From positions 496,001 through 560,000 of the forward strand of contig CALSAQ010000001.1 of NCBI GenBank assembly GCA_943372995.1: a DNA stretch of 64,000 bases, read 5' to 3'. Below, in pieces: positions 25,795-34,844 of the stretch. The notes beneath the pieces were generated by a model. The model did not search any database. It saw only the letters and a list, made by a program, of their open reading frames with translations, and was not told the DNA's origin. Origin of the DNA: CAJBVG01 sp943372995. Its GTDB lineage: Bacteria; Bacteroidota; Bacteroidia; Sphingobacteriales; Sphingobacteriaceae. The translations under genes were made by a program, and so were the position numbers. Within the stretch, counting starts at the first letter, position 1. The number at the start of each line of letters is the position of its first letter.

Positions 25795-26882
25795 TAAGGT
25801 TTATAAATAACAGATTGTTCTGTAATTCCATTCGTAATTTCCACAAAATCGAAATCCGAAATTCCTGTTTCTATTTTTTGCAATACCTTTTCTCCATCGT
25901 GCTCTACCCAGATACTATCTTTAGCCACTAAATACGATTTAGGAATACAGAGTGCATTTTTCTTATTGCTGATTAGAATATTGGCTTCTAAACTTAATCC
26001 GTATAAATTAGGAACATCATTAGAGGTGAATTGAGCATCCACTCTAAAAGATTGTTCTAAGCGATTAAGTTTCGGATAAATTTTTGTCACCTTAGCTTTA
26101 AACACTTTATCGTTATACATATCGATATGTATAATTACCTCTTGCCCAACTTTAATCTTAGGCAGATCCAACTCATCTACCGCCATTCTTACAATGGGTG
26201 GTTCTATTCCTCCGATAAGGGCTACAGCCTCATTTCTACGAACCATCTCCCCTTTTTCTTTTAATAACTCAAATACAATCCCTTTCATCATACTTTTCAT
26301 CGTATAATTGTCGGCATCCTTCGTATTTAATTTATATTGTGTTTGTGCATTTTCGTATTCTACTCTTAACTGATTTTTTAAACGTTCATATCCTTTTCGC
26401 TTTGCTAGGTATTCGTTTTTTGAAGCAAGAAATGTGAGTTGAGCTCGCTCTAGTTCAACTTTAGAAGTTGCGTCTTGTTTATATAAGTTTTGAAAGCGTA
26501 CATAGTTATTCGAATCGTTTTTAAACTTCAAGGCTATAGTTTGTAAAGCTGCTTCATACTCTGCTAAAACAGGAGAATTTGCTGAAATATTTCTATTCGC
26601 AATTTGATAGATTTCTTCCGAACCTCTTTCTCTTGCAGAAGGAACATCACTATCCACTTTCATCAGTATTTGATCTTTATTAATGGTATCGCCCTCTTCA
26701 ACTAATATTTCTACAATGTTTCCATCGGCATTAGCAAATACTTTATACTCTTCCGCAGGGTAAATATTTCCTGAAGCATAAACTGCTTCGTGGATATCTT
26801 TACGAACAGCTGTGATTGTATCTTCAGAGCCTTTACAAGCAATCATCGCACCGAGTAAAAATAAAACTGTAGTCTTTCTCAT
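25794..26882 (-). CDS. HlyD/RND-type periplasmic adaptor lipoprotein
   Basis: A 362-residue membrane-fusion protein with a likely lipobox M-I-A-C (Cys16). The biotinyl-lipoyl motif is in the early region (G-N-I-V-E-I-L-V-E-E-G-D-T-I), followed by a coiled-coil hairpin (~95-190), and the returning lipoyl half (G-I-V-F-E-L-L-K-E-K-G-E-M-V) and beta-barrel domain (I-K-V-G-Q-E-V-I-I). It should link the MacB-type permease to a partner across the periplasm. Its stop overlaps the permease start by one base. Confidence 0.87.
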   Translation of the reverse strand: MRKTTVLFLLGAMIACKGSEDTITAVRKDIHEAVYASGNIYPAEEYKVFANADGNIVEILVEEGDTINKDQILMKVDSDVPSARERGSEEIYQIANRNISANSPVLAEYEAALQTIALKFKNDSNNYVRFQNLYKQDATSKVELERAQLTFLASKNEYLAKRKGYERLKNQLRVEYENAQTQYKLNTKDADNYTMKSMMKGIVFELLKEKGEMVRRNEAVALIGGIEPPIVRMAVDELDLPKIKVGQEVIIHIDMYNDKVFKAKVTKIYPKLNRLEQSFRVDAQFTSNDVPNLYGLSLEANILISNKKNALCIPKSYLVAKDSIWVEHDGEKVLQKIETGISDFDFVEITNGITEQSVIYKP

Positions 26883-26887
26883 TTTAA

Positions 26888-28357
26888 TTATTTTGGTGAT
26901 TTCTTCTGTTCAATCCATATAAATGAATTCCCTGTATCGAATTCATTCTGTTCAAACAGTGGGTTACTTGGATCTATCATCCATTGGTTTGCTATGATGT
27001 ATTTGTATAAATGTTTCCCTGGTTTGAGGTGTAAAGGTAATACCCAAGCTGTATCTGTTCTATACATGGTTATTCCTGGATCTGGCCAATTAAAGAAAGA
27101 ACCTGATATTCGAACATCCGATTCATTCAAAAATAATCTTAAACTAAAGGTGTAGTTCGATTGAATTGCTATTAACGAATTTCTAGTGTCTCCAACCTTT
27201 ACTATATAAGGGTTCTTAGGGTCTATTACCCATTGCCCATCTACAAAAAACTTATATTGATAATTTCCTGGAGCTAATACATAATTTGTTGTCCATTGCT
27301 CTCCCTCTCTCCTCAATTTAATCTCATTGGTTCTCCACGAATTAAAATCGCCACACAAATACACTTCTCTAGCATAGTTGAACCCTTCGAGAGCAAAAGT
27401 AGTGGGTGTGCCTATGCTAAACATCGAATTGATGTTCCCCATACCATCGTCTCTATTCTCTTTGCACTCAGGATCTGTTATCCACTCTCTGTCGACAATG
27501 AACTTGTAGAAATATGTACCTTCTTTTAAATACACTGGTAAGCTCCAATAGTTTGCTTTTCTATTCATCACCAATTCTCGTTCATTCCAATTGTTAAAGG
27601 AACCTGCAACTATAACTTTTCTAGCATTCAAATGAGCCCTCAATACAAACTCATGGTTGCAAGAAAAATATACCGAATTGTATGAGCCATATGTATCGTC
27701 TTCTTTATGCTTATTCTCAGGATCGTTTATCCATTCCCCATCAACAATAAATTTATACAAATGCTTTCCTGGATTTAATTTCACTTCATAATACCATGCG
27801 GTATCGGTTTTAACCATCTTTAGTTCTTCGGTTGCCCATGCGTTAAAACTTCCCGATAAAATAACAGTATTGGCTTTCAATCTTCCATAATATACAAAAC
27901 GTGTATAGCCATTCTCAGGGTTCAGTTTAACAGATATTTTATTTTTGTATTCGTTAAATCCAAAATCAGCTTCCGGATAAAATGTATTTATTTCTTTGTG
28001 ATAAAAACTATCAGAATTAATTACAAAAGGATTGTTGAATTCAAAATCTTGTGGATTATGTTTGAGGTCTTTGGCTATCTCCACAAAATCTTTTCCTGAT
28101 TTAATTATTTCCCATCCCTCTAAATAATATACCTGATTTAATTTTTTGTTGCGAATGGTATCCAAGCTGAGTTTCATCATATTAATCTCCTTCAATACAC
28201 TGTCGAGTTGTTTTTGAGAGAGATTGATGTTTATTCTCAACACCATTTTACCTCCATTAATCTTCAGTATATCAGAAGACTTTTGAGCATAGGAGAACAA
28301 GACCATGAAACATAGTCCTAAAACTAAAGCGTATGTTAAGCGTCTATTCATTAGCAT
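26888..28357 (-). CDS. Exported protein with four glycogen-binding-like (CBM48/AMPK1) modules
   Basis: A 489-residue secreted protein: signal peptide (1-25, cut before Q-K-S-S), a ~120-residue N-terminal region, then four tandem E-set modules (about 150-230, 235-315, 320-395 and 400-480). Each has G-S/D-F-N-x-W near its start, a G-x-H/Y-x-Y-K-F/Y-I/F-V turn and a following W-I/V-x-D-P. This is the pattern of AMPK-type glycogen-binding domains, which bind alpha-glucans or act as protein-binding modules. Its start lies 14 bases inside the protease gene; the adaptor gene follows 5 bases after. Function unknown. Confidence 0.8.
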   Translation of the reverse strand: MLMNRRLTYALVLGLCFMVLFSYAQKSSDILKINGGKMVLRININLSQKQLDSVLKEINMMKLSLDTIRNKKLNQVYYLEGWEIIKSGKDFVEIAKDLKHNPQDFEFNNPFVINSDSFYHKEINTFYPEADFGFNEYKNKISVKLNPENGYTRFVYYGRLKANTVILSGSFNAWATEELKMVKTDTAWYYEVKLNPGKHLYKFIVDGEWINDPENKHKEDDTYGSYNSVYFSCNHEFVLRAHLNARKVIVAGSFNNWNERELVMNRKANYWSLPVYLKEGTYFYKFIVDREWITDPECKENRDDGMGNINSMFSIGTPTTFALEGFNYAREVYLCGDFNSWRTNEIKLRREGEQWTTNYVLAPGNYQYKFFVDGQWVIDPKNPYIVKVGDTRNSLIAIQSNYTFSLRLFLNESDVRISGSFFNWPDPGITMYRTDTAWVLPLHLKPGKHLYKYIIANQWMIDPSNPLFEQNEFDTGNSFIWIEQKKSPK

Positions 28358-29321
28358 TCTCCTTATAAAGATACAATCCGAATTCCTTTTTAGGAATATT
28401 AATATGAATTACTCCTTGCTCCATCAAAGAATAACCTATGATAGCATCGATTGGCTGCCCAAAGGCTTCCGATAATTGGTACAGACTGGAAAGTAGCACC
28501 GAAACATTCTGAATACTGTGTTTGCCTATTTGAGCCTCTTGCAGTGTTCCCGACCACACCTCAATTTTTTGTCCACCCGTACCCGTTAAGTTCAAGCGTT
28601 TATTAAGCTGTACCGTATTTAATATCTTTTGTGAAAGTTCATTATCTAATACCATTTGCTCCGCTCCTGTATCAAAGCATACATTTAAATTCTTGTTTGC
28701 AATTTTCATAGGGATAAACAAAGTATTATTACTTGTACTTAAAGGTAGTAGTACATCGGGTATTAAACGCGAACTATTTTTTTTATTCGGACGAACCAAC
28801 ATTAAGGTATTTTTTCGGGTATCTAGTGTAATCTCTAAGTCGTCGAACAAAGCGATTCCTAACAGTCCTAAAATTCGGATATTTTTATTGTTTTCAATAT
28901 GACTTAAATCAGTTAATTCCACAATCATTTTCTCATAATACAAAGTACTGATTTGAAGTTTATTCACTTCTAATTCGTACACGGCATTAGTGGATCCTGC
29001 TATACCAACTGAGGTTCTGTTTTTCTTAATTGCATTTTGTCGGAAATAAGAAGTATTTAACACCAAGCCTGGTGCTCCAGTATCGAAAATGAAATTTCCT
29101 CGCATTCCGTCTACTTCGCCTTCAATAAGCAAAAGATTACCCGCTCTAATGATTGGTAATTTTAAGGTGTCAAAATCGCCTTTAGGCTCTGAAGCAAATA
29201 AGCCCCAACCTGGTGCGGCTGAAGTAAGTACTGTAGGATTTTGGGCAAGAGCTAGGCTGCTAGTAATAATGAATAAGCTCAGTATGAATAATCGCCTAAA
29301 TAAGATTCTAATATTATTCAT
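28344..29321 (-). CDS. Exported retropepsin-like aspartic protease
   Basis: A 325-residue secreted protein (signal peptide to about residue 26, A-L-A-Q). It carries two copies of the aspartic protease core, F-D-T-G-A-P near residue 80 and F-D-T-G-A-E near 215, so one chain could supply both catalytic aspartates, as in the Bacteroidota Asp_protease_2 family. First gene of a five-gene operon with the four-module protein and the ABC exporter. Substrate unknown; processing of an operon product is plausible but inferred. Confidence 0.8.
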   Translation of the reverse strand: MNNIRILFRRLFILSLFIITSSLALAQNPTVLTSAAPGWGLFASEPKGDFDTLKLPIIRAGNLLLIEGEVDGMRGNFIFDTGAPGLVLNTSYFRQNAIKKNRTSVGIAGSTNAVYELEVNKLQISTLYYEKMIVELTDLSHIENNKNIRILGLLGIALFDDLEITLDTRKNTLMLVRPNKKNSSRLIPDVLLPLSTSNNTLFIPMKIANKNLNVCFDTGAEQMVLDNELSQKILNTVQLNKRLNLTGTGGQKIEVWSGTLQEAQIGKHSIQNVSVLLSSLYQLSEAFGQPIDAIIGYSLMEQGVIHINIPKKEFGLYLYKENANE

Positions 29322-29399
29322 TGTGACCTGTGCTCATTTTTTTTGATAAGTAAATATAGTGCTAAAACTATATTTTAGGTATTTCATTATATTTATTGA

Positions 29400-30296
29400 A
29401 TGAAAAGAAGTCTAATATTATTGTTACTAATTATCCAAAGTAATGTATATGCACAAGACAGCTCAAAAGTAAACAAACCCCGACTGTACATTGCTGCAGG
29501 AGCACAAGCAGGTGTGCTGGTAGGTGGAATGGCTTGGCTGAACTACATTTGGTACGAGGGACACGATAAATTAGGTTTTCATTTTTATAATAATGATGGG
29601 AACGAGTACCTCATGATTGATAAGCTCGGGCATGGTTTCGCTGCCTACCAAGAAAGCTATATCGCTTATCATACCCTACGATGGGCTGGGCTTTCAAAAA
29701 AGAAAGCTTTATTATTTGGAGGGCCTTACGGATTAATCTTACAAACACCTATTGAAATATTCGATGCCATGTACGATGGATATGGATTTTCTAAAAATGA
29801 TATGATTGCAAACTTCGCAGGTTCTGCTCTGTTTACAGTGCAACAATTGATCTGGGACGATCAAATTATCAAACCCAAATTCTCATATTCACCCTCCGCC
29901 TACCGTAAATATTATCCAAGTCGATTAGGTGAAACTCATATTCAAAGTTTCTTTCTCGATTATAATGCGCATACCTATTGGCTAAGCTTTCCTGCTAAAA
30001 GTATTCTACGTACAGAAAAAACTCCCAAATGGTTAAACTTTGCTCTTGGATACAGTGCCAATGGAATGTTCGGAGAGTTTACCAATGCAACCATCAATAA
30101 CCTCGGCGAACCAATTCCCTATTTCGACAGGTATCGTCAGTTTTTATTTTCACTAGACCTCGACCTCACTAAAATCCCTACCAAAAGTAAAGGACTGAGA
30201 ATTTTATTCGATGTGGTAAATCGAATAAAGATACCAGCCCCTACTTTGGAGTATAATAGTTTGGGGAAGGTTAAGGCGTATGGGGTTTATTTTTAG
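29400..30296 (+). CDS. DUF2279 exported protein
   Basis: A 298-residue protein of the DUF2279 family, found in Bacteroidota. A signal peptide (1-18) precedes a region with D-K-L-G-H-G-F-A-A-Y and a later G-G-P-Y-G-L-I-L-Q-T-P-I-E-I-F-D-A. The histidine and acidic residues in these stretches suggest metal or active-site roles, but no function is established. Divergent from the protease operon. The stop codon TAG is the first part of a repeat hairpin. Confidence 0.78.
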   Translation: MKRSLILLLLIIQSNVYAQDSSKVNKPRLYIAAGAQAGVLVGGMAWLNYIWYEGHDKLGFHFYNNDGNEYLMIDKLGHGFAAYQESYIAYHTLRWAGLSKKKALLFGGPYGLILQTPIEIFDAMYDGYGFSKNDMIANFAGSALFTVQQLIWDDQIIKPKFSYSPSAYRKYYPSRLGETHIQSFFLDYNAHTYWLSFPAKSILRTEKTPKWLNFALGYSANGMFGEFTNATINNLGEPIPYFDRYRQFLFSLDLDLTKIPTKSKGLRILFDVVNRIKIPAPTLEYNSLGKVKAYGVYF

Positions 30297-30357
30297 TGAA
30301 TAGTGACTAGTGACTAGTGAATTGTACAAGTTACTAGTCACTATTCACTAGTAACTA
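30294..30357. repeat. Heptad hairpin element (TAGTGAC words)
   Basis: Left arm TAGTGAA / TAGTGAC / TAGTGAC / TAGTGAA and right arm TTACTAG / TCACTAT / TCACTAG / TAAC, joined by a short TTGTACAA palindrome that forms the tip. The first three bases are the stop codon of the DUF2279 gene. Confidence 0.88.
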
Positions 30358-30376
30358 ATTAAGGATGTGCTCGTTG

Positions 30377-30733
30377 TTATTTGTTATATTGGAGTAATTC
30401 TTCTATGGACATAAACACTGGTTTGCCTTGAGATAAAATTAAATCACGTTCTTTATTTGCACCTGGACTTTCAGCTAACAATATCAAGGCATCACAGGCA
30501 GAGATTACAGCTAATGAAATTTCCATAATGCCTTTGTATCTATCATTTACATTAGCTTTTTCGAGTACAGGTAATGCTGCATTCATTCCAATTACAGGCA
30601 CAAAACCTAATTCTAAAAGACGAGCAGCAACAATATTCATCTTGTCTAAATTGAGTTGACGTTGCTCTGCTGTATCAGCTGAGTAAGGTCCTGCAACACC
30701 TATAATACGAGGCTTATTTGTATTTTCTGGCAT
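30377..30733 (-). CDS. Nucleoside 2-deoxyribosyltransferase-like protein (DUF4406)
   Basis: A 118-residue protein with the short N-glycosidase-like Rossmann fold of DUF4406 / nucleoside deoxyribosyltransferase relatives: V-A-G-P-Y-S near residue 13, a helix with R-L-L-E-L-G-F-V-P-V, S-A-C-D-A-L-I-L-L near 82, and S-P-G-A-N-K-E-R-D (a conserved S-x-G-x-x-x-E). It may hydrolyse or exchange a nucleotide base. It sits 5 bases after the MBL gene, likely in one transcript. Confidence 0.72.
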   Translation of the reverse strand: MPENTNKPRIIGVAGPYSADTAEQRQLNLDKMNIVAARLLELGFVPVIGMNAALPVLEKANVNDRYKGIMEISLAVISACDALILLAESPGANKERDLILSQGKPVFMSIEELLQYNK

Positions 30734-30738
30734 AATAG

Positions 30739-31506
30739 TTAGTTGTGACTTTCGTAGATAAGGAATTCTTCAATATCATGATATCCAAAAACCTCAATTT
30801 CGGGATGCTCATTTATTAATTTACGAATTTTATCTAGTGTCTGCAATCTTAACTCTTCGTTATCAGCCCTTATCTTAGCCAATTCATTTACAGGGTGAAT
30901 ACTATCATGGAGTTCAACTCTCATGTAATATGCATCAGCTATATAGAACAACCAAGTATTTTCATTTTTAATAGCAACACCACAATGCCCTAATGTATGT
31001 CCGAAAAGTGGTACTAAATAAATTTCTGTTTCTATATTAAGTTTAACCCTTCTGGCTTCAAAGCCAAACCAATTATAATCAGATTTACCATAAGTATATA
31101 TAGTAGGTTGATGAGCTAAAGGTGATTTTAAGTATCTAGGATTATCGGAGTTATATTGTTCCATTTCTTCTAATCCAACATGCACATTAGCATGAGGAAA
31201 GTCTGCCAATCCTCCAATATGGTCATTATCCAAATGAGAAATAACACAATCGCTTACATCTTCAGGATTAAGCCCAAGGTGTTCTATCTGACGAATTGCA
31301 GTATGATTTTCATCGAAACGATAACCTACAATTTCCACGAGTTGCTGCCCAATTCTTTCGTTTGGATTTTGAACATCAAGAAGACCAATACCTGTATCAA
31401 TCAAAATAAGTTTATTATTTTCTTCAATAAGCAAGCAATGCCCACAAACATTATCATTTATTGGTGAAACAATATTAACGCAGTTAAGGTGATGTATTTG
31501 TATCAT
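30739..31506 (-). CDS. Metallo-beta-lactamase-fold hydrolase
   Basis: A 255-residue cytosolic MBL enzyme. The metal motif reads S-H-L-D-N-D-H-I-G-G near residue 90, so the second His of the usual HxHxDH is Asp, a variant also seen in lactonase-like relatives. Other ligands are G-H-T-L-G-H (near 172), an Asp in Y-I-A-D-A, and a late His in G-Y-H-D. It starts N-terminally with L-I-E-E-N, L-I-D-T-G. Substrate unknown. Confidence 0.82.
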   Translation of the reverse strand: MIQIHHLNCVNIVSPINDNVCGHCLLIEENNKLILIDTGIGLLDVQNPNERIGQQLVEIVGYRFDENHTAIRQIEHLGLNPEDVSDCVISHLDNDHIGGLADFPHANVHVGLEEMEQYNSDNPRYLKSPLAHQPTIYTYGKSDYNWFGFEARRVKLNIETEIYLVPLFGHTLGHCGVAIKNENTWLFYIADAYYMRVELHDSIHPVNELAKIRADNEELRLQTLDKIRKLINEHPEIEVFGYHDIEEFLIYESHN

Positions 31507-31570
31507 ATTTTTTTATTGGTATTCTCTTCAATCAAAAAGAATACCAATATAGTGATTTACATATTTATAT

Positions 31571-32293
31571 TTATTTACACTCCTCATCTATAGAACAAGA
31601 CTGACCACTTATATTTTCAGGGTTAGATAAATGTATTTGACTTTCCCATTGCGTAAATGTTTTCTCCAAAGTTTCTAAAAACAAAGTAGTATCCTGAGCA
31701 CCTGAAATTGTAGAGGAATTATTAAACCTAAAAAATGGAACACTTGTTATTCCCGACTCATTAGCCTCTAAAATATCTTTGCGTACCTCATCTGTAAACA
31801 TATTACCTTCAAACATATTTTTCACTTTAGAAGCATCTAATCCATTATCACTTGCTATCTGAATAAGTATCAATATATCATCTATATTTTTACCTTCCAT
31901 AAAATATGCTCTAAATAAAGCCTCCTCTATTTCATTCTGTAAATTAGATAGTTTTGCAAAATGCGATAAGCGATGAGCATTAAATGTATTTGCAGGAATA
32001 GATTGATGTAAATTTAATTTCAGTCCAGTATCATTTACTGAATTTGCTACTTGGTCAATCATAGTTTTGCTATGTTCAATACTAATACCTTTTAGCTCAG
32101 CAAGAAACTGAGGAAATAGTTTACTAGGATCGGTTTTAAATCCAGGAGCAAGCTCAAAACTTCTCCAAATTACTTCAACACTATCATTATCTTTAAATTT
32201 AGATAGTGCACTTTCAAATCTTTTTTTTGAAGTGTAGCAAAATGTACATGTTACATCACTCCAGATTTCAACTTTCATTTTTTGTGTCGACAT
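31571..32293 (-). CDS. DsbA-family (FrnE-like) oxidoreductase
   Basis: A 240-residue thioredoxin-fold protein of the FrnE/2-hydroxychromene isomerase branch with the redox motif C-T-F-C near residue 16 (usual form C-P-W-C), S-I-P-A-N-T-F-N-A-H-R at ~105, the cis-proline loop S-V-P-F-F near 188, and two extra cysteines at the C-terminus (S-C-S-I-D-E-E-C-K). No signal peptide, so cytosolic. The ATG at 32293 is used; an upstream one at 32338 would add a 15-residue basic leader. It is divergent from an HxlR regulator. Confidence 0.82.
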   Translation of the reverse strand: MSTQKMKVEIWSDVTCTFCYTSKKRFESALSKFKDNDSVEVIWRSFELAPGFKTDPSKLFPQFLAELKGISIEHSKTMIDQVANSVNDTGLKLNLHQSIPANTFNAHRLSHFAKLSNLQNEIEEALFRAYFMEGKNIDDILILIQIASDNGLDASKVKNMFEGNMFTDEVRKDILEANESGITSVPFFRFNNSSTISGAQDTTLFLETLEKTFTQWESQIHLSNPENISGQSCSIDEECK

Positions 32294-32323
32294 TTTTTTC
32301 TTTTTTATAATTGTAAAACGATA

Positions 32324-32392
32324 CAAACTTATATACATTTGCTATCTAAAAGATAGCACTATCCCAAATGATAGCGCTATCCTTTTAGATAG
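32324..32392. promoter_or_regulatory. Divergent promoter and large operator between dsbA-like and hxlR genes
   Basis: A near-perfect inverted repeat: CTATCTAAAAGATAGCACTA-TC (32342-32363) faces GATAGCGCTATCC-TTTTAG-ATAG (32370-32392) across 6 bases, with nested dyads CTATCT-AAA-AGATAG and GATAGCGCTATC. On the minus strand a TAAGTTTG box (32331-32324) can serve the dsbA-like gene. The dyads are the probable HxlR binding sites. Confidence 0.7.
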
Positions 32393-32408
32393 TATTAATA
32401 AAATAAGT

Positions 32409-32762
32409 ATGAAAGCGACAAAAACTCCTGATGAAATAGAGTGTGAAAAATGTATAAGGTATGTTAGTGATGCCTTAGAAGTTTTACAAGGAAGATGGAA
32501 GCTACCAATTCTAGTTTCTCTAAAATTCAGTAATAAAAGGTTCAAACAGATATCAAAAGATTTAAATGGAATAACAGATAAGATGTTATCGAAAGAACTT
32601 AAAGAATTAGAAACAAATCTGCTTATTACAAGAACCGTTTACGATACTTTTCCTCCTACAGTTGAATATGCAATTACAGAACATGGGTTGACCCTCGACT
32701 CTGTTATATTATCTCTAAAAAACTGGGGTGGTATACATCGAAAAAAAATCATTGGTAAATAA
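32409..32762 (+). CDS. HxlR-family transcriptional regulator
   Basis: A 117-residue winged-helix regulator. The family mark L-Q-G-R-W-K-L-P-I-L is at ~29-38, followed by F-K-Q-I-S and the recognition region I-T-D-K-M-L-S-K-E-L-K-E-L. Two cysteines (E-C-E-K-C) close to the N-terminus match the position of the thiol sensor in redox-sensing HxlR proteins. With the divergent thiol oxidoreductase this points to a thiol or electrophile response. The stop TAA abuts a short repeat. Confidence 0.85.
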   Translation: MKATKTPDEIECEKCIRYVSDALEVLQGRWKLPILVSLKFSNKRFKQISKDLNGITDKMLSKELKELETNLLITRTVYDTFPPTVEYAITEHGLTLDSVILSLKNWGGIHRKKIIGK

Positions 32763-32783
32763 TCACCAGTCACCAGTCACTAA
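32763..32783. repeat. Short heptad repeat shared by two convergent gene ends
   Basis: TCACCAG / TCACCAG / TCACTAA, three units only. It abuts the HxlR stop on the plus strand. On the minus strand it encodes the last residues V-T-G-D-W and the stop TGA of the serine hydrolase. Confidence 0.75.
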
Positions 32784-33839
32784 AAATGCAATATCTTTTA
32801 TCACTTGTGTTGGCGAGTTACAATCGCAATTACTCAATCCTATTACATAAATATCTTTTGATGGAATATACACTCCCATCGATTTATATCCAAACACACT
32901 TCCCCCATGTTCTCGGCTGGGTATTCCCTCAATATCTTTCAAGTGCCAACCGTAACCATAACTAAACTCTTCACCATTATTCAATTTGTGTTTGCTATAG
33001 ATTTTCTTGGTTGTTTTAGGGCTTAACAAGATATTATTGTTTAAGGCATTTTGCCATTTCAGCAAATCCTCTACTGTCGACATTAGTGCGCCTGAAGCAT
33101 AAGGAACACTATAATTGATAACGGTTTTGTTTACATAATTATTTTCTTTCTTATGATACCCGTATGCTCTCTTTTTTATCACAGCTCGATCGGTAGCATA
33201 ACGTGATTGGGTCATTCCTAATTTCTGAAAAATATTTTTTTCGATAAAATCTTTATAGCTCTCTCCTGATGTTTTTTCAATAATATACCCCAACAATACA
33301 TATCCCGAATTATTGTATTCGAACTTGTCGCCTGGATTAGATTCTACCGCCTCATTTTTGAAAAAATCGACCATCATTTGTGGAGTCATTTCCTTTTGAG
33401 CAATATCTTTTATCGATTTCATCTTTGTAAAATCTTTAATCCCTGAAGTATGAGTTAATAAATGATGGATAGTGATTTTATTCCCATTGGGGTAATCGGG
33501 AATGTATTTAGATATGGTATCTGTAGTTTTTAATTTCCCTTGTTCTTCTAACATCATTATCGCAACAGCGGTGAACTGCTTAGTCATGGAGCCTAATTGA
33601 AACACAAAATCCTTATCCAGATTCACATCCAATTCTACATTCGCTTTTCCAAATGATTTCTGATAAATGGGTTTCCCGTTCTGAGCAACCATAAATACAC
33701 CACCAGGACCGTTAGGGTCTTTAAACTCTTTTAAAATGATGCTGTCTATCCTGCCCGATAAGTTTTGAGCAAATAAAGTATGTGTGGTGTGTGATAGAAT
33801 TACTGCTAATAGTAATGCTATATGTTTGATTGTTCTCAT
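32763..33839 (-). CDS. Exported serine hydrolase (class C beta-lactamase/DD-peptidase fold)
   Basis: A 358-residue secreted protein (signal peptide 1-24, ending L-F-A-Q). The class C-type active site is complete: S-M-T-K near residue 85, Y-N-N near 170 (K-F-E-Y-N-N-S-G-Y), and H-G-G near 315. Members act as esterases, D-aminopeptidases or beta-lactamases, and the sequence alone does not decide. The last five residues and stop codon come from a heptad repeat, so its C-terminus may have been changed. Confidence 0.85.
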   Translation of the reverse strand: MRTIKHIALLLAVILSHTTHTLFAQNLSGRIDSIILKEFKDPNGPGGVFMVAQNGKPIYQKSFGKANVELDVNLDKDFVFQLGSMTKQFTAVAIMMLEEQGKLKTTDTISKYIPDYPNGNKITIHHLLTHTSGIKDFTKMKSIKDIAQKEMTPQMMVDFFKNEAVESNPGDKFEYNNSGYVLLGYIIEKTSGESYKDFIEKNIFQKLGMTQSRYATDRAVIKKRAYGYHKKENNYVNKTVINYSVPYASGALMSTVEDLLKWQNALNNNILLSPKTTKKIYSKHKLNNGEEFSYGYGWHLKDIEGIPSREHGGSVFGYKSMGVYIPSKDIYVIGLSNCDCNSPTQVIKDIAFLVTGDW

Positions 33840-33914
33840 CGTAATCTATTTTGATGAGCTTAATTTATTACATTTTTTTAGAGAATAATTGGGAGTAACA
33901 TTATTAATACTTAC

Positions 33915-34005
33915 TTACTAGTGACTGGTGACTGGTGACTAGTGACTGGTACTATTGACTTGTACTTGTGACTTGTACCAGTAACTAGTAACTAGTCACA
34001 AGTCA
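33915..34005. repeat. Heptad hairpin element (TAGTGACTGG words)
   Basis: Left arm TAGTGAC / TGGTGAC / TGGTGAC / TAGTGAC / TGGTACT and right arm TTGTACCAGTAACTAG / TAACTAG / TCACAAG / TCAC. Its last three bases are the rluF stop codon (minus strand). Confidence 0.85.
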
Positions 34006-34824
34006 CTTCCTTTTGGGACGACGGTTTCTGTTGTCGGGATTGTTTCTTGATAGACTTTCGACAATGGCATTCTCTGCGCTCTTCTTTACTTTGGGTTTAT
34101 TTCTTTTGCCCTCAGACTTGGTGCTCGAAGATCCCTTGGTGAGTTTATAAATAGTGCTCATTTCTTCTGGGGTAAGATCTCTCCAATCGCCTAGTGCTAA
34201 TCCTTTCAAGCTAATATTCATGATGCGAACACGCTCTAACTTTACCACCTCATAACCGAAGTGTTCGCACATTCTCCTGATTTGCCTGTTCAGGCCTTGT
34301 ATTAAAACGATTCGAAAAGTATTCGCCGACTCTTGTACTACTTTACATTTCTTAGTGGTTACTCCTAGCATGGGAACACCATTGGCCATCCCATAAATCA
34401 CCTCATCAGTTAAAGGTTTATTTACCGTTACTACATACTCTTTCTCATGTTTATTCCCAGCACGCAAAATCTTATTAACCATATCTCCATTGTTGGTTAA
34501 AAATATTAATCCTTGCGAATCTTTATCTAACCTTCCAATAGGAAATATCCTCGTGCTATGATTTACAAAATCAACAATATTATCTCTGATGTTTTCTGTG
34601 GTAGAAGTAATCCCTACGGGTTTATTTAGTGCAATAAAAATAATATCCTCTTCTTGCAAAGGTTCTAGTTCGTTTCCATTCACCCTCACCTTATCCCCTG
34701 CATTTACCTGGTCTCCTACTTGCGCCCTTTTTCCATTAATGAACACATGTCCTCTCTCTATGTATCGATCGGCTTCTCTTCGAGAACATAATCCGGATTC
34801 TGCTATGAATTTGTTTAATCTCAT
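34003..34824 (-). CDS. rluF: 23S rRNA pseudouridine synthase RluF
   Basis: RluF isomerises U2604 in 23S rRNA (and a tRNA site in E. coli). The 273-residue protein has an S4 RNA-binding domain (residues 1-60, S-G-L-C-S-R-R-E-A-D) and the RsuA/RluB-type catalytic core with Asp in I-G-R-L-D-K-D-S-Q-G-L near 100, then G-L-N-R-Q-I-R-R-M-C-E-H-F-G-Y. The motif wording matches RluF closely. The basic tail (P-K-V-K-K, R-R-P-K-R-K) is normal; the stop codon TGA belongs to a repeat hairpin. Confidence 0.92.
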   Translation of the reverse strand: MRLNKFIAESGLCSRREADRYIERGHVFINGKRAQVGDQVNAGDKVRVNGNELEPLQEEDIIFIALNKPVGITSTTENIRDNIVDFVNHSTRIFPIGRLDKDSQGLIFLTNNGDMVNKILRAGNKHEKEYVVTVNKPLTDEVIYGMANGVPMLGVTTKKCKVVQESANTFRIVLIQGLNRQIRRMCEHFGYEVVKLERVRIMNISLKGLALGDWRDLTPEEMSTIYKLTKGSSSTKSEGKRNKPKVKKSAENAIVESLSRNNPDNRNRRPKRK

Positions 34825-34844
34825 TTAGTAAAGATAACACTATT

